Below, one piece after another: positions 13,851 through 24,960 of a stretch of DNA of 64,000 nt. Within the stretch, counting starts at the first letter, position 1, and each line of letters opens with the position of its first letter. The stretch comes from Dermatemys mawii. Taxonomy: Eukaryota > Chordata > Testudines > Dermatemydidae. Both the position numbers and the translations under genes were made by a program. Under the pieces are notes generated by a model. That model was given only the letters and a program-made list of their open reading frames with translations. It was not told the DNA's origin and did not search any database. Where the stretch lies: assembly GCA_007922305.1 (NCBI GenBank), contig ML677334.1, positions 55,139,780 through 55,203,779 of the forward strand, written 5' to 3'.

Positions 13851-14424
13851 AAAAAATAACATTTTTTCTAGATAAAGTGGATCATCTTTCACTTTTGTTC
13901 CCAGTAGTTTCAGTAGAAAATACTCTGTAGATATAATGGGGTTATCGGTTGCTTCCTGACCACTGGATCCCCAGTTACTCACATTACAGGACCAGACTTG
14001 TCCATTTTCCTAGCAGCCTCAGAGGGGAGGTTTGAAAGCTTTCATTTTCTCCTACTCTGCTTGTATCCATGGCTCAAAAGTCCCTTCATTCTCTGGCATA
14101 AATTCTTGTTTCTCTTCAACATGGCTTCAGGCTTCCCATTCAGACTTTCCAGTTTGTCAGTTTTAGTGAGAATTTGTTCACATATCCTTGAGAGATTACT
14201 CACTACATTCTAGTCATGGAGTGGCATTCCCCATGCATGACAGTTCCAAGGACAGTAAAGGGGTGGAGACCAATGTTGCAAAAACTCTAGTTTTTAAAAA
14301 GCCACAAAACATCAAGCTCAGGTTTGAATTTATTTTTAGCCTTAGATTCACTTTACTTTCTTTATTACATTGCTATCCTTCTTTAACATATGAGATGATC
14401 TCACAGGTAAAGTATCCTTTAAAC

Positions 14425-14632
14425 CAGGCCTGCACAACTCGGAAAGCAGCGAGGGCTATATTACTGCAAAAAAACCAGCTGCGGGCCGAAAAGCCCCACC
14501 CTCGCTCTGCCCCCATCCGCTTCCCCCCACCACACTGCTTGGCTTGCCCCACCCCTACTCAAACCTCGCGGGCCCCACCATGAGCCTGTGCGGGCCGCAT
14601 GTGGCCCCTGGGCCGCATGTTGTGCAAGCCTG
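14425..14632. mobile_element. Non-autonomous hAT element (MITE), 208 bp
   Basis: The ends are caggcctgcacaac and its near-perfect inverse gttgtgcaagcctg (13 of 14). It is flanked by a perfect 8-bp duplication, ctttaaac at 14417-14424 and 14633-14640. The inside is GC-rich (ggccgcatgtggcccc), unlike the AT-rich surroundings. The 8-bp duplication and CAGG start are hallmarks of hAT elements. It has no coding capacity; open frames that run through it are chance. Confidence 0.92.
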
Positions 14633-14769
14633 CTTTAAACTATCATCTGATGTTCATGCATCTCCTGTTGACTATACCTAATGGCAGAATTCGGTGCCAC
14701 ATTTATCATCTTCCTTCTTGGCCCACATATTAAACTGTTGAGCAGTTGTGAAATAAAAGTCCAACATTT

Positions 14770-14935
14770 TCAAGGTGCTTTATGGAGGTGAGTAAGCATT
14801 ACCAGTCCCATTTTACACATGGGGAACTGAGAGGTTAAGCTACTTACGTGAGGCCACACAACAAGCCTGCGGCAAGGCTGGAGCTAGAATCCACATCTGA
14901 CACCCTGTCCTCTGCTACAACCATTAGATCACTAG
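14770..14935 (-). repeat. MIR-type SINE
   Basis: Minus-strand MIR: cccattttacacatgggg, aactgagaggttaagc, gaggccacacaac and gctagaatccaca appear in the expected order. Confidence 0.7.
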
Positions 14936-16169
14936 CAAGTCTACATATTACACAAGTGTGAGTAGGAAAAGTAAAAATCCAGGCCCAAATCCTCAAAGCA
15001 ATTTAGGATCAGGAAGTTAGGAGCCTAAATACCTCTGAGGATCTGGATCTCAGCCCTTAAATGTTAACCTTGCAGGTCACAAAAATGTCCTTGGAATTAG
15101 ATGATTCTTCAGTACTATAACAAGTTCTCTCTCTCTTCTTTCACAAATATGAGACTGCATTGATTCAGTTGCTCATTATGATTTTGGGAAGATATTTCAT
15201 TGAAACTTTCTTTTACTAGAGTCATCATTCTGTTTCTCTGAAAATGTCCCGATAGAATCACCTCTTTTGCATGTAGTAAGTCTTCTGTTGCAGGAGACTT
15301 CGCAGCTAAGCTCAAAAAGAACTCTGAGCAGCCTCTCCTAGGGAGTCAGTATAAGAGAAAATGTAAACAGAATTATAATATTTAGACAGACTTCCTGCAT
15401 CAGTAAAACTAAGGAAGAAATTAAGATTTAGATAAAAAAGTCTAACATTAACTATATAATTCTGGAGCACACTGTGTACTTTGTATATCTTAAATACCCC
15501 TTCCTTGACCTCTCTCAACTAATTCCTGCTTCACCAAGTTTCTGCCTCCCCCACCAAAAAAGACAGTTTAAAAGCAAATTACCTCTTGCCAGAGAAATGA
15601 CAACTGATACATTCACAACATCCCCAACAAATAATATTACAGCATTGTGTTAAAAGCCATGCATAATGATCAGCTTCAGAAAATTCTCAATAAAAAAAAG
15701 TATTTTTCCTACTTTAAAACAAACTGTCCAACCTTTAGGCTACACATGTAAAATATTTACAGTTAATTGCTTTTATAAGTAATATAAACTTTGATCTGCT
15801 CCACCACCAGTTTGGCACTGATATAATTCCATTCATGTGAAAAATGAAAAAAACCTCACACAAAAAATTCAAGTTATATCGATTTTTAAAATAATTTTCT
15901 ATTAAATGTTTAGCGAAAAAATGTTTATTTTCTGTTTTCAACATGAATTTTCAAAAACAAAAGTTTTAACGTTTTATTTTGTTAAGCCACCATGTGATTA
16001 AAAACAATTCATTCATTTTTGAAGATGTCTTTGAAAGTGTCTTTCAAAACTAGAAAATGATAAGCGAAGAAATTATGAAAAAAACTTTAAAAATCAAGAC
16101 ACTTTTTATTCTAATTTTTAAAATGAACAATACACTAAGCTTATATGAGTTTGTCAATTTAACAAAGAA
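14936..16169. other. Intergenic, no gene seen
   Basis: Very AT-rich. Short open frames on the minus strand (60-70 codons) have no motif and biased A/T composition. Nothing else recognised. Confidence 0.45.
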
Positions 16170-16262
16170 ATTCATAGAATCATAGAATATCAAGGTAAGG
16201 GACCTCAGGAGGTCATCTAGTCCAACTCCCTGCTCAAAGCAGGACCAATCCCAACTAAATTG
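16170..16262 (-). mobile_element. CR1 3' end
   Basis: The sequence tcatagaatcatagaat then gacctcaggaggtcatctag is the reverse complement of the typical CR1 3' terminus (ending in attctatgattctatga). The element therefore points to the left and only about 90 bp remain. Confidence 0.88.
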
Positions 16263-16795
16263 ATATGTACCAGGCTGTTATCCCAAAGAGAGTCCCTGAC
16301 GTGCTTCAAACCAAATGCACTGCTTCAGGTAGAATAAATAAATAGATTTATTAACCATAAAGATAGATTTTAAGTGATTATAAGTCAAAACATAACAAAT
16401 CAGATTTGGTCAAATGAAATCAAAGCAAAATGCATTTTAAGCTGATCTTAACACTTTCAATATCTTTACAAACTTAGATGCTTCTCACCACAGCCCGGCT
16501 GGTTGTCCTTCACCCAGGCTCACCCCTTTGATCAGCGCTCCAGTCATTTGGTGTGGTATCTATAAATGTAGATGGAAAACAGAGAAAGAGCATGGCAAAC
16601 ATCTCTCATAACTATATTCGTGAAATTATAACCTATAACATTACTATAACAATACTGTAACAACAATGCTCAGTGCATCATGAGCCTTCTGAAGACACCC
16701 AACATGACAAAATTTGCACTGGATACCACACAATCATTTTATAAGGATGAACATGGGAGTGCTGGGTGTACAGAGAGTCACACCACCATTTTTAA
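16263..16795. repeat. Interspersed repeat, possibly LTR-derived
   Basis: A block beginning ggctgttatcccaaagag and including aataaataaatagatttatt, caccacagcccggctgg and cagagagtcacaccac. It abuts the CR1 end and is denser in G/C than its flanks in places. I recognise its style as a turtle endogenous-retrovirus LTR relic, but no paired termini or target duplication were found. Confidence 0.35.
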
Positions 16796-17407
16796 ATGAA
16801 AACATTGACAAATAAAAAAGACATTTTACAACAAAAAAAAATTCAAAAACTTTCAGTCAGCTCTACTAAGTACTGATTTACACCGGTGTAAGTAGAATCA
16901 GATCCACGGTCACTGAAAGTTTGATTCCTTTACAGCAGTGGTTATCCTTATCCAAACCAATGTGGCTTATCGGTATTTGTTGTTTATACAACCCTATCAG
17001 GTGTACACAGTGATTTACCGTTGGTCAAATGTGCCCAAGAACAATTAAGAGCAACCATTGAAATCAGTAGAGTTATTACTTAGGGTAGTAAAGTTAAGCA
17101 CGTGTGTGTTTGCCTGAGGGTCCGCTTCAGGAAGGCATATTTTCAACAAAACTTAAGAACATGCTTAACTTTAGACTCTTTATAATGAAATTTAAGCACA
17201 TGCCTAAAGATAAGCACATACTTAAGTGTGTGTTGAATTGGGGCCCAAAAAGTAGCAGATGGCACAACACACAATACAAATAGTATGGCTTAAAAAGCAA
17301 TTGCCGTGAAGGCTAACCGAGTGGTGAGCAATCACTGGCTTATAAAGTGTCTTTAACTGTATCAAAACCTTGTGTCATCTAACCACCAGTCCTGGAAACA
17401 ATGGGCC
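16796..17407. other. Intergenic, no gene seen
   Basis: Contains a stretch rich in gcacatg/cttaa words at 17090-17250 that looks like an old interspersed repeat. No gene. Confidence 0.4.
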
Positions 17408-18091
17408 TGTAGCAGGGTGGCTACCCACTCCCTGACAGAAAGGGTTAAATGCTAGCCCTCGGAGAGGGCTGGGGCTGAGGGCTGACAAGGAGAGAAGCTA
17501 GGCTGATTGGGCATAGCAGCCACAGCTGTGGCTGGGATCAATTAGGGCCTACCTCATCCATATAAAAGGGCTGCTGGTTTGCAGATAGGGCATCTCTCTC
17601 CAGTCTTGGAGGGAGCAGGGCCTGGTTGCTGTCTGAGAAAGGGCATCAGGAGTGAAGCAGGACTGGGGAAAGGCCAGAGGGGCAAGGGAGCTCCACAGTG
17701 GCGACTCCCCAGGCTGCAGGGCCTGGCCAGAGGCCCACAGAGGCACTGGGTAGTAGAGGAAGACAGAAGGCCCTACCCCCTTGCCTGTGATGACTGGCTC
17801 TTATACTGCAGTATAAGGGAGCGGGGGCTCATTGCTGGCTGGCTGTAGCCACAGGCTGAGGCAAGCTGGGATTAGGGGATTGGGGTTCCCTAGGGAGGGG
17901 AAATCCTGAGACTGTGGGGTACTGCAGGGGTGCAACACCCCAGGGAAGAAGGCACCTGGGTCCGGGAGGGACACGGGCCCAGTGGCAAGCGGTGAGACAT
18001 TGGCCTGCAGAGGGCGTTCCAGAGACTGTTGAGCTAATTCCCTGGATGGACCAGCAGGAGGCGCCGCAGGGTGAATCACCACACAGTTACA
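17408..18091 (+). mobile_element. Solo LTR, family A (684 bp)
   Basis: Starts TGTAGCAGGGTGGC and ends CACACAGTTACA, so it has the TG...CA ends of an LTR. It is flanked by a perfect 5-bp duplication gggcc (17403-17407 and 18092-18096). A TATA-like tataaaag lies near 17562. It is the same family as 58786-59418: both share the start, the tcaattagggc/tcaattaaggc block, the TATA, and the caggaggcgccgca block near the end. No internal retroviral region adjoins it, so it is a solo LTR left by recombination. Whether it is Gypsy or retroviral is not settled. Open frames inside are chance. Confidence 0.88.
17557..17569 (+). promoter_or_regulatory. TATA box of the LTR
   Basis: catataaaaggg sits about 150 bases into the LTR. 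The sister LTR has gctttataagag at the equivalent position (near 58910). Present-day activity cannot be judged. Confidence 0.5.
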
Positions 18092-18485
18092 GGGCCTGAT
18101 CCAAAATTCATGAAAGTCAGCTGGAGGACTCCCACTACATTTAAATGAGCTCTAAATCAGTCACTAAAGAAACCAAATGCTGAAAACAATCTTAAAAGTA
18201 CTAAGCGAATTACAGATCTGAAGACTGAATGGAAATGCATTCCACCAGCTGGGATCCAGAATCAAGAAAGCTCTGGTCTTGGATATCATACAGAATTCAG
18301 ATGGCATAATATGAAGTAGTTATCAAACATGCTCTTTGGTTGTACAACAGCATGACACAAAGAATGACAGTGTTCTGCTCGGTATGGTCCCAAAGTCCTT
18401 GTATGCCTATGTAGTCCTAAAAAAAACAATCTCCAATCTGATTTTTTAAAAAGCTATCCATGTATCAAGAATACTTACTGTTATT

Positions 18486-19103
18486 AGGGTTACCAACTTT
18501 CTAATGGCACAAAACCGAACACCTCATCCTGCCCCTTCTCTAAGCCCCTGTCCCTGCTCACTCCATTTCCCTGCCATCTGTCACTCTGTCTCCCCCACCC
18601 TCACTCACTTTCACTGGGCTGGGGTGAATGCAGGACGTGGAGAGGGCTCCACTCAGGGTTGGGGCAGGAAGTTGGAGTGCAAGAGGGGAAACGGGGTCCC
18701 AGCAGCACTTATCGCAGCTCCCAGGAAGCAGCTGCCAGGTCCCTGCAGCTCTTAGGCACATGGGTGACCAGGGAGGTTCCGTGAGCTGCCCTCACACCCA
18801 CAGGCGCCTCCCCCACAGCTCCCATTGGTCAGTTCCTGGCCAATGGGAGCTGCAGAGCCAGCTCTCGGGGCGGAGGCAGTGCACGGAGCCTTGCTGGCTG
18901 TCCATGCACCCAGGGGCTGCAAGGACTGGCAGCCATTTCCAGGAGCTGCACTGAACTAGGCAGGCAGGGAGCCTGCCTTAGCCCCAGACCCCGCTGCACC
19001 GCCAACCAGACTTTTAATGGGCCCATCAGTGGTGCCAACTGGAGCCACCAGGGTTCCTTTTCCAACAGGCATGCCAGTCAAAAACTAGATGCCTGGTAGC
19101 CCA
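18486..19103. mobile_element. GC-rich non-autonomous DNA transposon, 9-bp target duplication
   Basis: Left end agggttaccaac and right end ggtagccca are short inverted repeats. Flanks are actgttatt (18477-18485) and acagttatt (19104-19112), a 9-bp duplication with one change. The interior is GC-rich and dense with ccc/ggg, so long open frames on both strands (83-108 codons) are compositional artefacts. A 9-bp duplication fits Mutator-like elements better than hAT. A shorter relative in reverse orientation lies at 22430-22667. Confidence 0.75.
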
Positions 19104-19177
19104 ACAGTTATTGAATGTTTACAGGACACTGTAAATATACATGGCACTTCCCAAAACCTATAAGTATGACAAAGGCA

Positions 19178-19419
19178 CAGATTTCTAAAGGTATTTAGGC
19201 ATTCCTGTGCTCAGTGTTGCAATGCCTGACTGGTTTAGGAGCCAAAATCACATTTTTCAGAAACTGATTTAGGCACATAGGAGACTAAATCGATCAATTG
19301 TCAATGGAATTTTGGCTCCTAAATGCCAAAATCCCTTTTGAAAATAAAATTGAGGTTCCCAAATCAGTTAGATGTTGCAATGCTGAAAACAACAATAACT
19401 AAATACCTTTAAAAATCTG
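19178..19419. mobile_element. MITE with 21-bp inverted ends
   Basis: Left end cagatttctaaaggtattta and right end taaatacctttaaaaatctg are inverse copies with one mismatch over 21 bases. The inside includes further near-palindromic words (gaaactgatttagg / cccaaatcagtt). No coding capacity. The superfamily is unknown because no clean target duplication is visible. Confidence 0.72.
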
Positions 19420-20005
19420 AGCCAGCATCCCTGACCCACAAAGCTTGGCCACACAAATGCAGTACACATGATGAAAATACACAGCAGTTCAAATGGCAGA
19501 GGTGGTGGGGAGGTGGGCCAGATTCTGGGTTGTACTTTTCATGCGGCACACTACAAAAAGCGCAGGCCAGGGAAGAAGGGACCAAAGCTGGCTTTACGCT
19601 GCCTTTATGCAGCCCCTGTTAAGTTAGAGCAGCAGCCATGTGTTGCCCCTATACAGGAGGAATTCCCCTGCTGGCTGCTTTGTTCACTTTACAGCCCTGG
19701 CCACCGCTGGAGTGGTATCAAGGGGGCATGGCTGGGGCCAGAACCTTGCCCAGTATCGGTGATTAGTTCAGCGCAGGAAATAAATGGCACTTAAAGGATT
19801 GTACTGTTCAATGGCTTTGTTGCTCAAGCAGTCTCTAAGAGATGACTCTGCTGCAGACCACAGGACAGAGTTAACTCCACTGAAGACAATGGAACGACGC
19901 CAGTGGGAAACTGGTCCAGGCCCTGGCTGTCCAAAAGGTCAAACGTTCCAGAATGCTCGGAAGACTGAAGCTTCACCTGCATGAGGTTAAGCTCTAACCC
20001 ACCTT
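19420..20005. other. Intergenic, no supported gene
   Basis: Contains a 108-codon open frame at 19468-19794 with low-complexity composition and no motif. The sequence around ccagattctgg and gctttacgctgcctttatg resembles old turtle interspersed repeats. Confidence 0.35.
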
Positions 20006-21007
20006 CAGGGCCGGATTAAGACCTTTAGAGGCCCTTAGTACTGAAAAGATTATGGTGCCCCCCCCATATGTAATCCAAAATAAAAACAGTACTATACCGT
20101 AAAATAAAAATTTATTTTTCAAAATGACACAAAACTTACATGTATGCTGAAATTAAACTAGCTTCTTTCTAGATTTTCTGATTGCAAAATTCTAGATAAG
20201 TTCATCAAAACTGACTCGACAAAGCATGTCCACTTCCATACACAATAGAGAAAGTGAATCAAGTCTGTCCTGACACATTGTTGTTCTCTGAGGGTTTTTT
20301 ATTCTTTTCAGATGAGAATATTGTTCGTCAGATAAGTTCATATCATTTAGAAAAGAAAATCTACTTGTTACTACTTTGTACACTTCACCTCTCCTCTTCA
20401 AGTGCATCAATTATAGCATAGTAAGTAGATGCACAAAATTTTTCTCTAGGGCTCAATGCTGTTTCTGTTGCACGGCTATCATTTGCTTGTTTTTTTTCTC
20501 ATTTGCTTGTTTTTTTCTCATTTGCTTGTGGAACTGGGCTTCTTTGTAGTTAGTATCAGGCAAGATATCTTTTGATATGTCTTCAGACCTTTCTAAATCA
20601 TTCCTCAAAGTGTGTAAATGGTCTGCTAATGATTGACAGAGGTCTGCACAAGTTTTCAAATCCAATTCTTTTTCTTGGAGAACTTTACGTGTGTGGTAAA
20701 AGTGTTGTAAAATTTCATTCCACTTAGTTAACATGAATACAAACTCTAGTTCTTGCATCATCACAATCTTTGAGTAGGACGCCCCCCTGGTTTAGGTGGG
20801 GATAAGTAATAAAAAAAACAACAGAAAAATGGGGGAAGAGTGTGTAGTGGAGTGTAAAGTTCTAACAAAGTTCTGATTTTTCCCGTGATTACTTCTTCGA
20901 TCCTTTTTTTTGAAATATCAAATATAAATTTTTTTCCTCTTTTTTGGTGCCCCCTGCTTTGCTGGTTATGCACGTGCTTAGTCTGCCTATTGGGTAATCC
21001 AGCCCTG
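20006..21007 (-). mobile_element. hAT element, ZMYM/DUF4371-type, internally deleted
   Basis: Inverted ends cagggccggatta and taatccagccctg (one mismatch over 13) are flanked by a perfect 8-bp duplication cccacctt (19998-20005 and 21008-21015). The minus strand codes remnants of the C-terminal part of a hAT transposase. At 1002 bp it is far shorter than an autonomous hAT, so it is a deletion derivative. The perfect duplication and well-matched ends indicate a fairly recent insertion compared with the surrounding MIRs. Confidence 0.93.
20192..20764 (-). pseudogene. hAT transposase remnant (ZMYM1-like)
   Basis: Two minus-strand frames, 20764-20453 and 20410-20192, carry pieces typical of the DUF4371/hAT C-terminal region of ZMYM1-like transposases: LTKWNEILQHFYHTRKVLQ followed by DLCQSLADHLHTLRNDLE, then after a frame break MNLSDEQYSHLK and the terminal RLDSLSLLCMEVDMLCRVSF. 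Most of the RNase H catalytic region is missing between them. The lysine-rich KKQANEKKNKQ segment comes from a tandem run of about 19 bases at 20480-20525. It cannot make a working transposase. Confidence 0.8.
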
Positions 21008-21015
21008 CCCACCTT

Positions 21016-22429
21016 CCTGTTCCCAATCTAAGCCAGAGACCAAAACCTGCTGCTCTAACCAGTTAGGCTGGCTGCAGCAGCCATTTGTTGCTTCATCCCA
21101 GTACTGTCCCTTCCCATCCCTGGATGGGGAGGAACAGGTAACATAGTGCTGCCTAGGCTGCCTCTACACTACTCAAGGCCTCTTCTATGTCAGTGGGCAT
21201 CCCCTGCTGCCCAGTTAAGACAGCAAACCAACTAGATCTTGGGAGTGAAAATTGAGCACCTCGCCTTCTTAGAATAACATTTTCAAAGATGTGCCATTTT
21301 TAAAACTGATGAAGGGACCCACTGACTTTCAGTGACACTCAGCCTCTTCAATGTGACTTAGAACTTAGGCTTGAAAATTAGAATCAAAGAACTATAGGGT
21401 TAGAAGGGACTGCAAGGGTCATCTCATCTAGCCCTCTGCCAAGGTGCAGCATTTGTTGGGTCCAAAATTCCTTCCTAGCTGTCTGCAGTCTCACTGTAAA
21501 ACTGTGGTTAGCCATTTAAGGCACTACTACATGAGGCACTTTACCCTTCAGATTGGGAGGATATTGCCAGATTTCTGCTGAACTGCACTATTTCAGTTTT
21601 GTTTCACTATGGGGCCCTTGGTCCTCACAAAAAGTACATTCAGATGGTGCAAGAGAAACTAAAAAGCAGATGGTAGGCAATAGTCTGTAGAGGAAAATAC
21701 AATCATTCCTTCTATTCTAGAAGGAAAAATCCTGGTATAGGATTTGGCAAATAAAATTGCTGTAAACTAGGACAGTTAACTTCTGTGTGGACCAATTTTG
21801 GGGAAACTGGAATCAAGATTTTTTTTAAAGATCATTAGTGGAATCCTACCATTCCCTAGCTGGCTGCTGCACCTGGAGAAACTTCCTGATATTAAAGATA
21901 AGCACTTAATCTCCTGGAGAATGAGAGCACTGAGAGCGAGGCTTGTATAACCTTAGCAAACTGAAATAAATCTCTCAGGTAATGGTTTTCCTGACTCTCC
22001 ACTTTTGGTCCTCTCCAGCTCAGAATGTCTCTTTAAACCAATGTAAGAGGATATCATATATAAGTCCCGTAGGAGAGGCATTTCGTAAGTGTATTTGTAA
22101 TTAAAAATTTGTCCAGATTTTATAAAAGCCTGTTGCAGAGCCCTACCTCCCTTACCCCACCCAAATGACTATAGGAATGATTACATTGCACACTGGTTTT
22201 ACAACTGATGTAACTACATTCACTTCCCTGGGAGTAGTATGCGCTCAGTGCTTCTGAAAACCAAGCCACCTTTTTTTTCTAGATGCCTACATATGGAATT
22301 AGGTGTGTAACTTTAGATAACCCAAGGTTTAGGGCCATTGAAGGTTTAGGGCCATTCTGTTTTCAGTCGGAATGAACACATTCTAAAATAATGGAAATAG
22401 ACTATGTGTTGAATGATGTCCTTTGCACA
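21016..22429. other. Intergenic, mostly unassigned
   Basis: No gene. A CR1 terminus lies at 21375-21470 (listed separately). A partial MIR-like look at 22150-22240 was not firm enough to list. Confidence 0.4.
21375..21470 (-). mobile_element. CR1 3' end fragment
   Basis: The words gaatcaaagaactatagggttagaaggga, ggtcatctcatctagccctctgcc and gtgcagcattt match the reverse complement of a CR1 3' terminus (a different subfamily from 16170). Only about 95 bases remain. Confidence 0.75.
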
Positions 22430-22667
22430 TGGCTGGGGTGTATATTGGCTCTGCACAGCATGTCCACCCCTGCTGGAGCCTACATCCCCCCACAGCTGGA
22501 GCCCACACCCCCTCCCACAGCCTAACCCTCTGCCCCAGCCCAGTGAAAGTGAGCGAGGGTGAGGGAGAGCGAGAGACGGACAGAGGGGGTTTGTGGAGCG
22601 ATCAGGGGCCTCAGGGCGGGGCAAGCGTGTTCAGTTTTGTGCAATTAGAAAGTTGGCAACCCTAATT
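22430..22667. mobile_element. Truncated relative of the 18486-19103 element
   Basis: Reads like the left part of 18486-19103 in reverse: agtgaaagtgagcgagggtg, a gggcggggc block, gtgcaattagaaagttggc and the terminal caaccct. One end is intact, the other is lost. Confidence 0.65.
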
Positions 22668-24960
22668 AAACTTTTGGGCACTCAAAAAATAAAGAAATAC
22701 CAAGGAATACGCTGCCACTGCTTAGGGTGCCAGAGGGAAGACCAGACTCTCAGCTGCTTGCAAATGCATGTGTGAACCCAGTATCGCCTGATTTTAGAGA
22801 CTACCACAATTCTGGAAAGGAAGAGGGAGCCGATGTTAGTTAGTGCGCTCAATGACAATCTCTCCTGCTGCAGTCTCTCCAACCCTTTCCCCAGCTAGCA
22901 GGCCAGGGCCTGGGAGAGAGAAGCTCCTATTCCCTCAGACTGTCCCTCCCAGATCTACCAGTCTATTTGTTTCTGGAGGGGCCTGGTGATGTCTAGAAGC
23001 AAGGCTGTGAGGGCAGGGCCCCAGGACTTCAAAGAGTAGCATATTGCTCATCCCTGTCTACTGGCAGGAGGGGACAGAGGTGCTGGAACAATTTATACAG
23101 TGGGGGTGCTGAAAGCCATTGAACACAACTGTAAACTCTGTGTATGATGAAAACCATTTCAAGCCAGGGGGGGTTCTGCTGCACCCCCAGGATCCATAGT
23201 TCCAGTTCCCTGGGAGGGACAGAGTTAAAGAGTCTATTGTGGGTGAGGAGTCTAGCAGTGAGGCCAAAACTGTGCGCAACTTCCAGCTTTCGTGAGGGCC
23301 TTTCACACAAATCATGCTGGCAATGCCCCACAGCCAGGGAGCCAACGTGCAGGTCCTACCCACCATTCCCTTAGCAAGTGACTCTAGGCTCGGCTTTGCC
23401 CTTAAATTGTGGATTTTACCAAGGGCCTTACTCTTAGCTCAGAGCATTGGGGCTGGTGGAAGACTCTATGCTCTGCTCAGCCCCTCTCATCAACAGAACA
23501 GCAGCTCCAGCCCCAACTTTCATTCTGGAAAGGAGACAGCAGCTGGAAAAGCAAAACTCATTCTCAAGCTTAAATATTATTTTCATACAGAACAATAGGG
23601 GGAAATTGGCAGGATCCACAGTCTAACTGCTACTCTTTGCTCTTCCAAGCATGAAGATGGTGTTTTTATAGGCTTTTGCTTGGTGCACATCACAGTAGTA
23701 GCTGAGTGCGTTCTGCTTTTCGGTAATGTTTCGGCTTTGCTTTCCATCCCTAATCTCAACCCTGGCACTATGCGCTGCCTCTCCTGCATCTGATCAGACT
23801 AAAAATAAACCCTAAAACCCCCAGACAACTCAAATTGGAAACAAAATAAATTATTTTATCTCTTTGGACCAGCTGTTCCACTCCACCTGTGCATGCAAAC
23901 AACAGGAGAAGCATGATTCACAGAACCCGGGTGAAAAACGTTTTGGGAAAGTTGCCATGGAACTTTATACTGGTCTGCAGAGCATCAGCAGCCTCCTGGT
24001 GGCCCAGGGAAGGGGTTTTTAAGCACCGCCAGTGATGGTAGGAAAGACAATGCCATCTGGGAAGGTTATGTCGGCAGATCATTCTGAGAGAAATTTGCTC
24101 CATGACTGGGGTCCAGCATGCAGGAGTTAGAGGATTGTGGGTTCCATACATGATCAGCTTCCCCACAATCTCATTCTGTCAGGCCATATAACCCTCCTAA
24201 TTCGGGGGAAGTGAAGTGGAATAACCACAAAAGGACAGACACCAGTCTGTTGGAGTAAATTCCACCCCTCCTTCTTTGGTTATTTCTGGAATAATCACGA
24301 GCATTGTAAACACTGATTTCACCATAAAGAAATCAGCAGGAAATCTGCTCAGGTCCCGGATGCTATTCCCCTAAACTCAGAAAATAATTGCTTGTCTCCC
24401 AAGCAATAGCTTGCAGTGGGTAAACATAGTTAAATGAAGTCTGTGGAACTGGATGCTGATTGCAAGAGCACAAGAGTTGTGAATTGTTATCCAAGTTGCA
24501 CATTGAGGGAGGAGGGTAGTCTGGCTTCATTTCCTGTTCGCAGCTTCACTAGTGGGCAGTATAAAACTCTTAAAATATGTCATTATTATAGGTCTGCTGC
24601 TGCTTGTGGGAAGTCTTGAAAAAATATTCTTCTTAGAAGCAATTTTGCTCCCACATCATATTAGCGGCATTTCCTTCTGTGAGTGCTGTTCACAAGGATA
24701 TTGACATATAAATGACTGCTTGTTTTGTTGAACTCATCTTCTTTTGCTACTTTGTCCCCCATCTGAGCTCACTAGGTGAACAATTTGCACTGAACAGTGT
24801 ATTTGACTAATTTACTCATTTTTCCTTTTCACAAATTATCTATGAATGGATTTCAGGTTTTTAACTTTGTTCATTACACTGCTCTACAGCCAAAATGCTT
24901 CTGAAATAAATGTAGTCAAACTTTACTAATTCTGGGTCACTGAGAATGAACATGATGCTT
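22668..24960. other. Intergenic, no gene seen
   Basis: Apart from the hAT MITE at 23075-23212 there is nothing I can name. Several 60-100 codon frames at 23030-23620 overlap on both strands and run through that MITE; none shows a domain. Confidence 0.4.
23075..23212. mobile_element. hAT-type MITE, 138 bp
   Basis: Ends cagaggtgctggaac and gttccagttccctg are imperfect inverse copies. Flanks ggagggga (23067-23074) and ggagggac (23213-23220) match at 6 of 8 positions. The interior words gggggtgctgaaagcc and ccatttcaagccaggggg are typical of a small GC-rich family in turtles. Confidence 0.72.

Noticed and set aside
14188..14583. 131-codon plus-strand open frame
   Set aside because: Its last third runs into the hAT MITE at 14425, with no motif before it.
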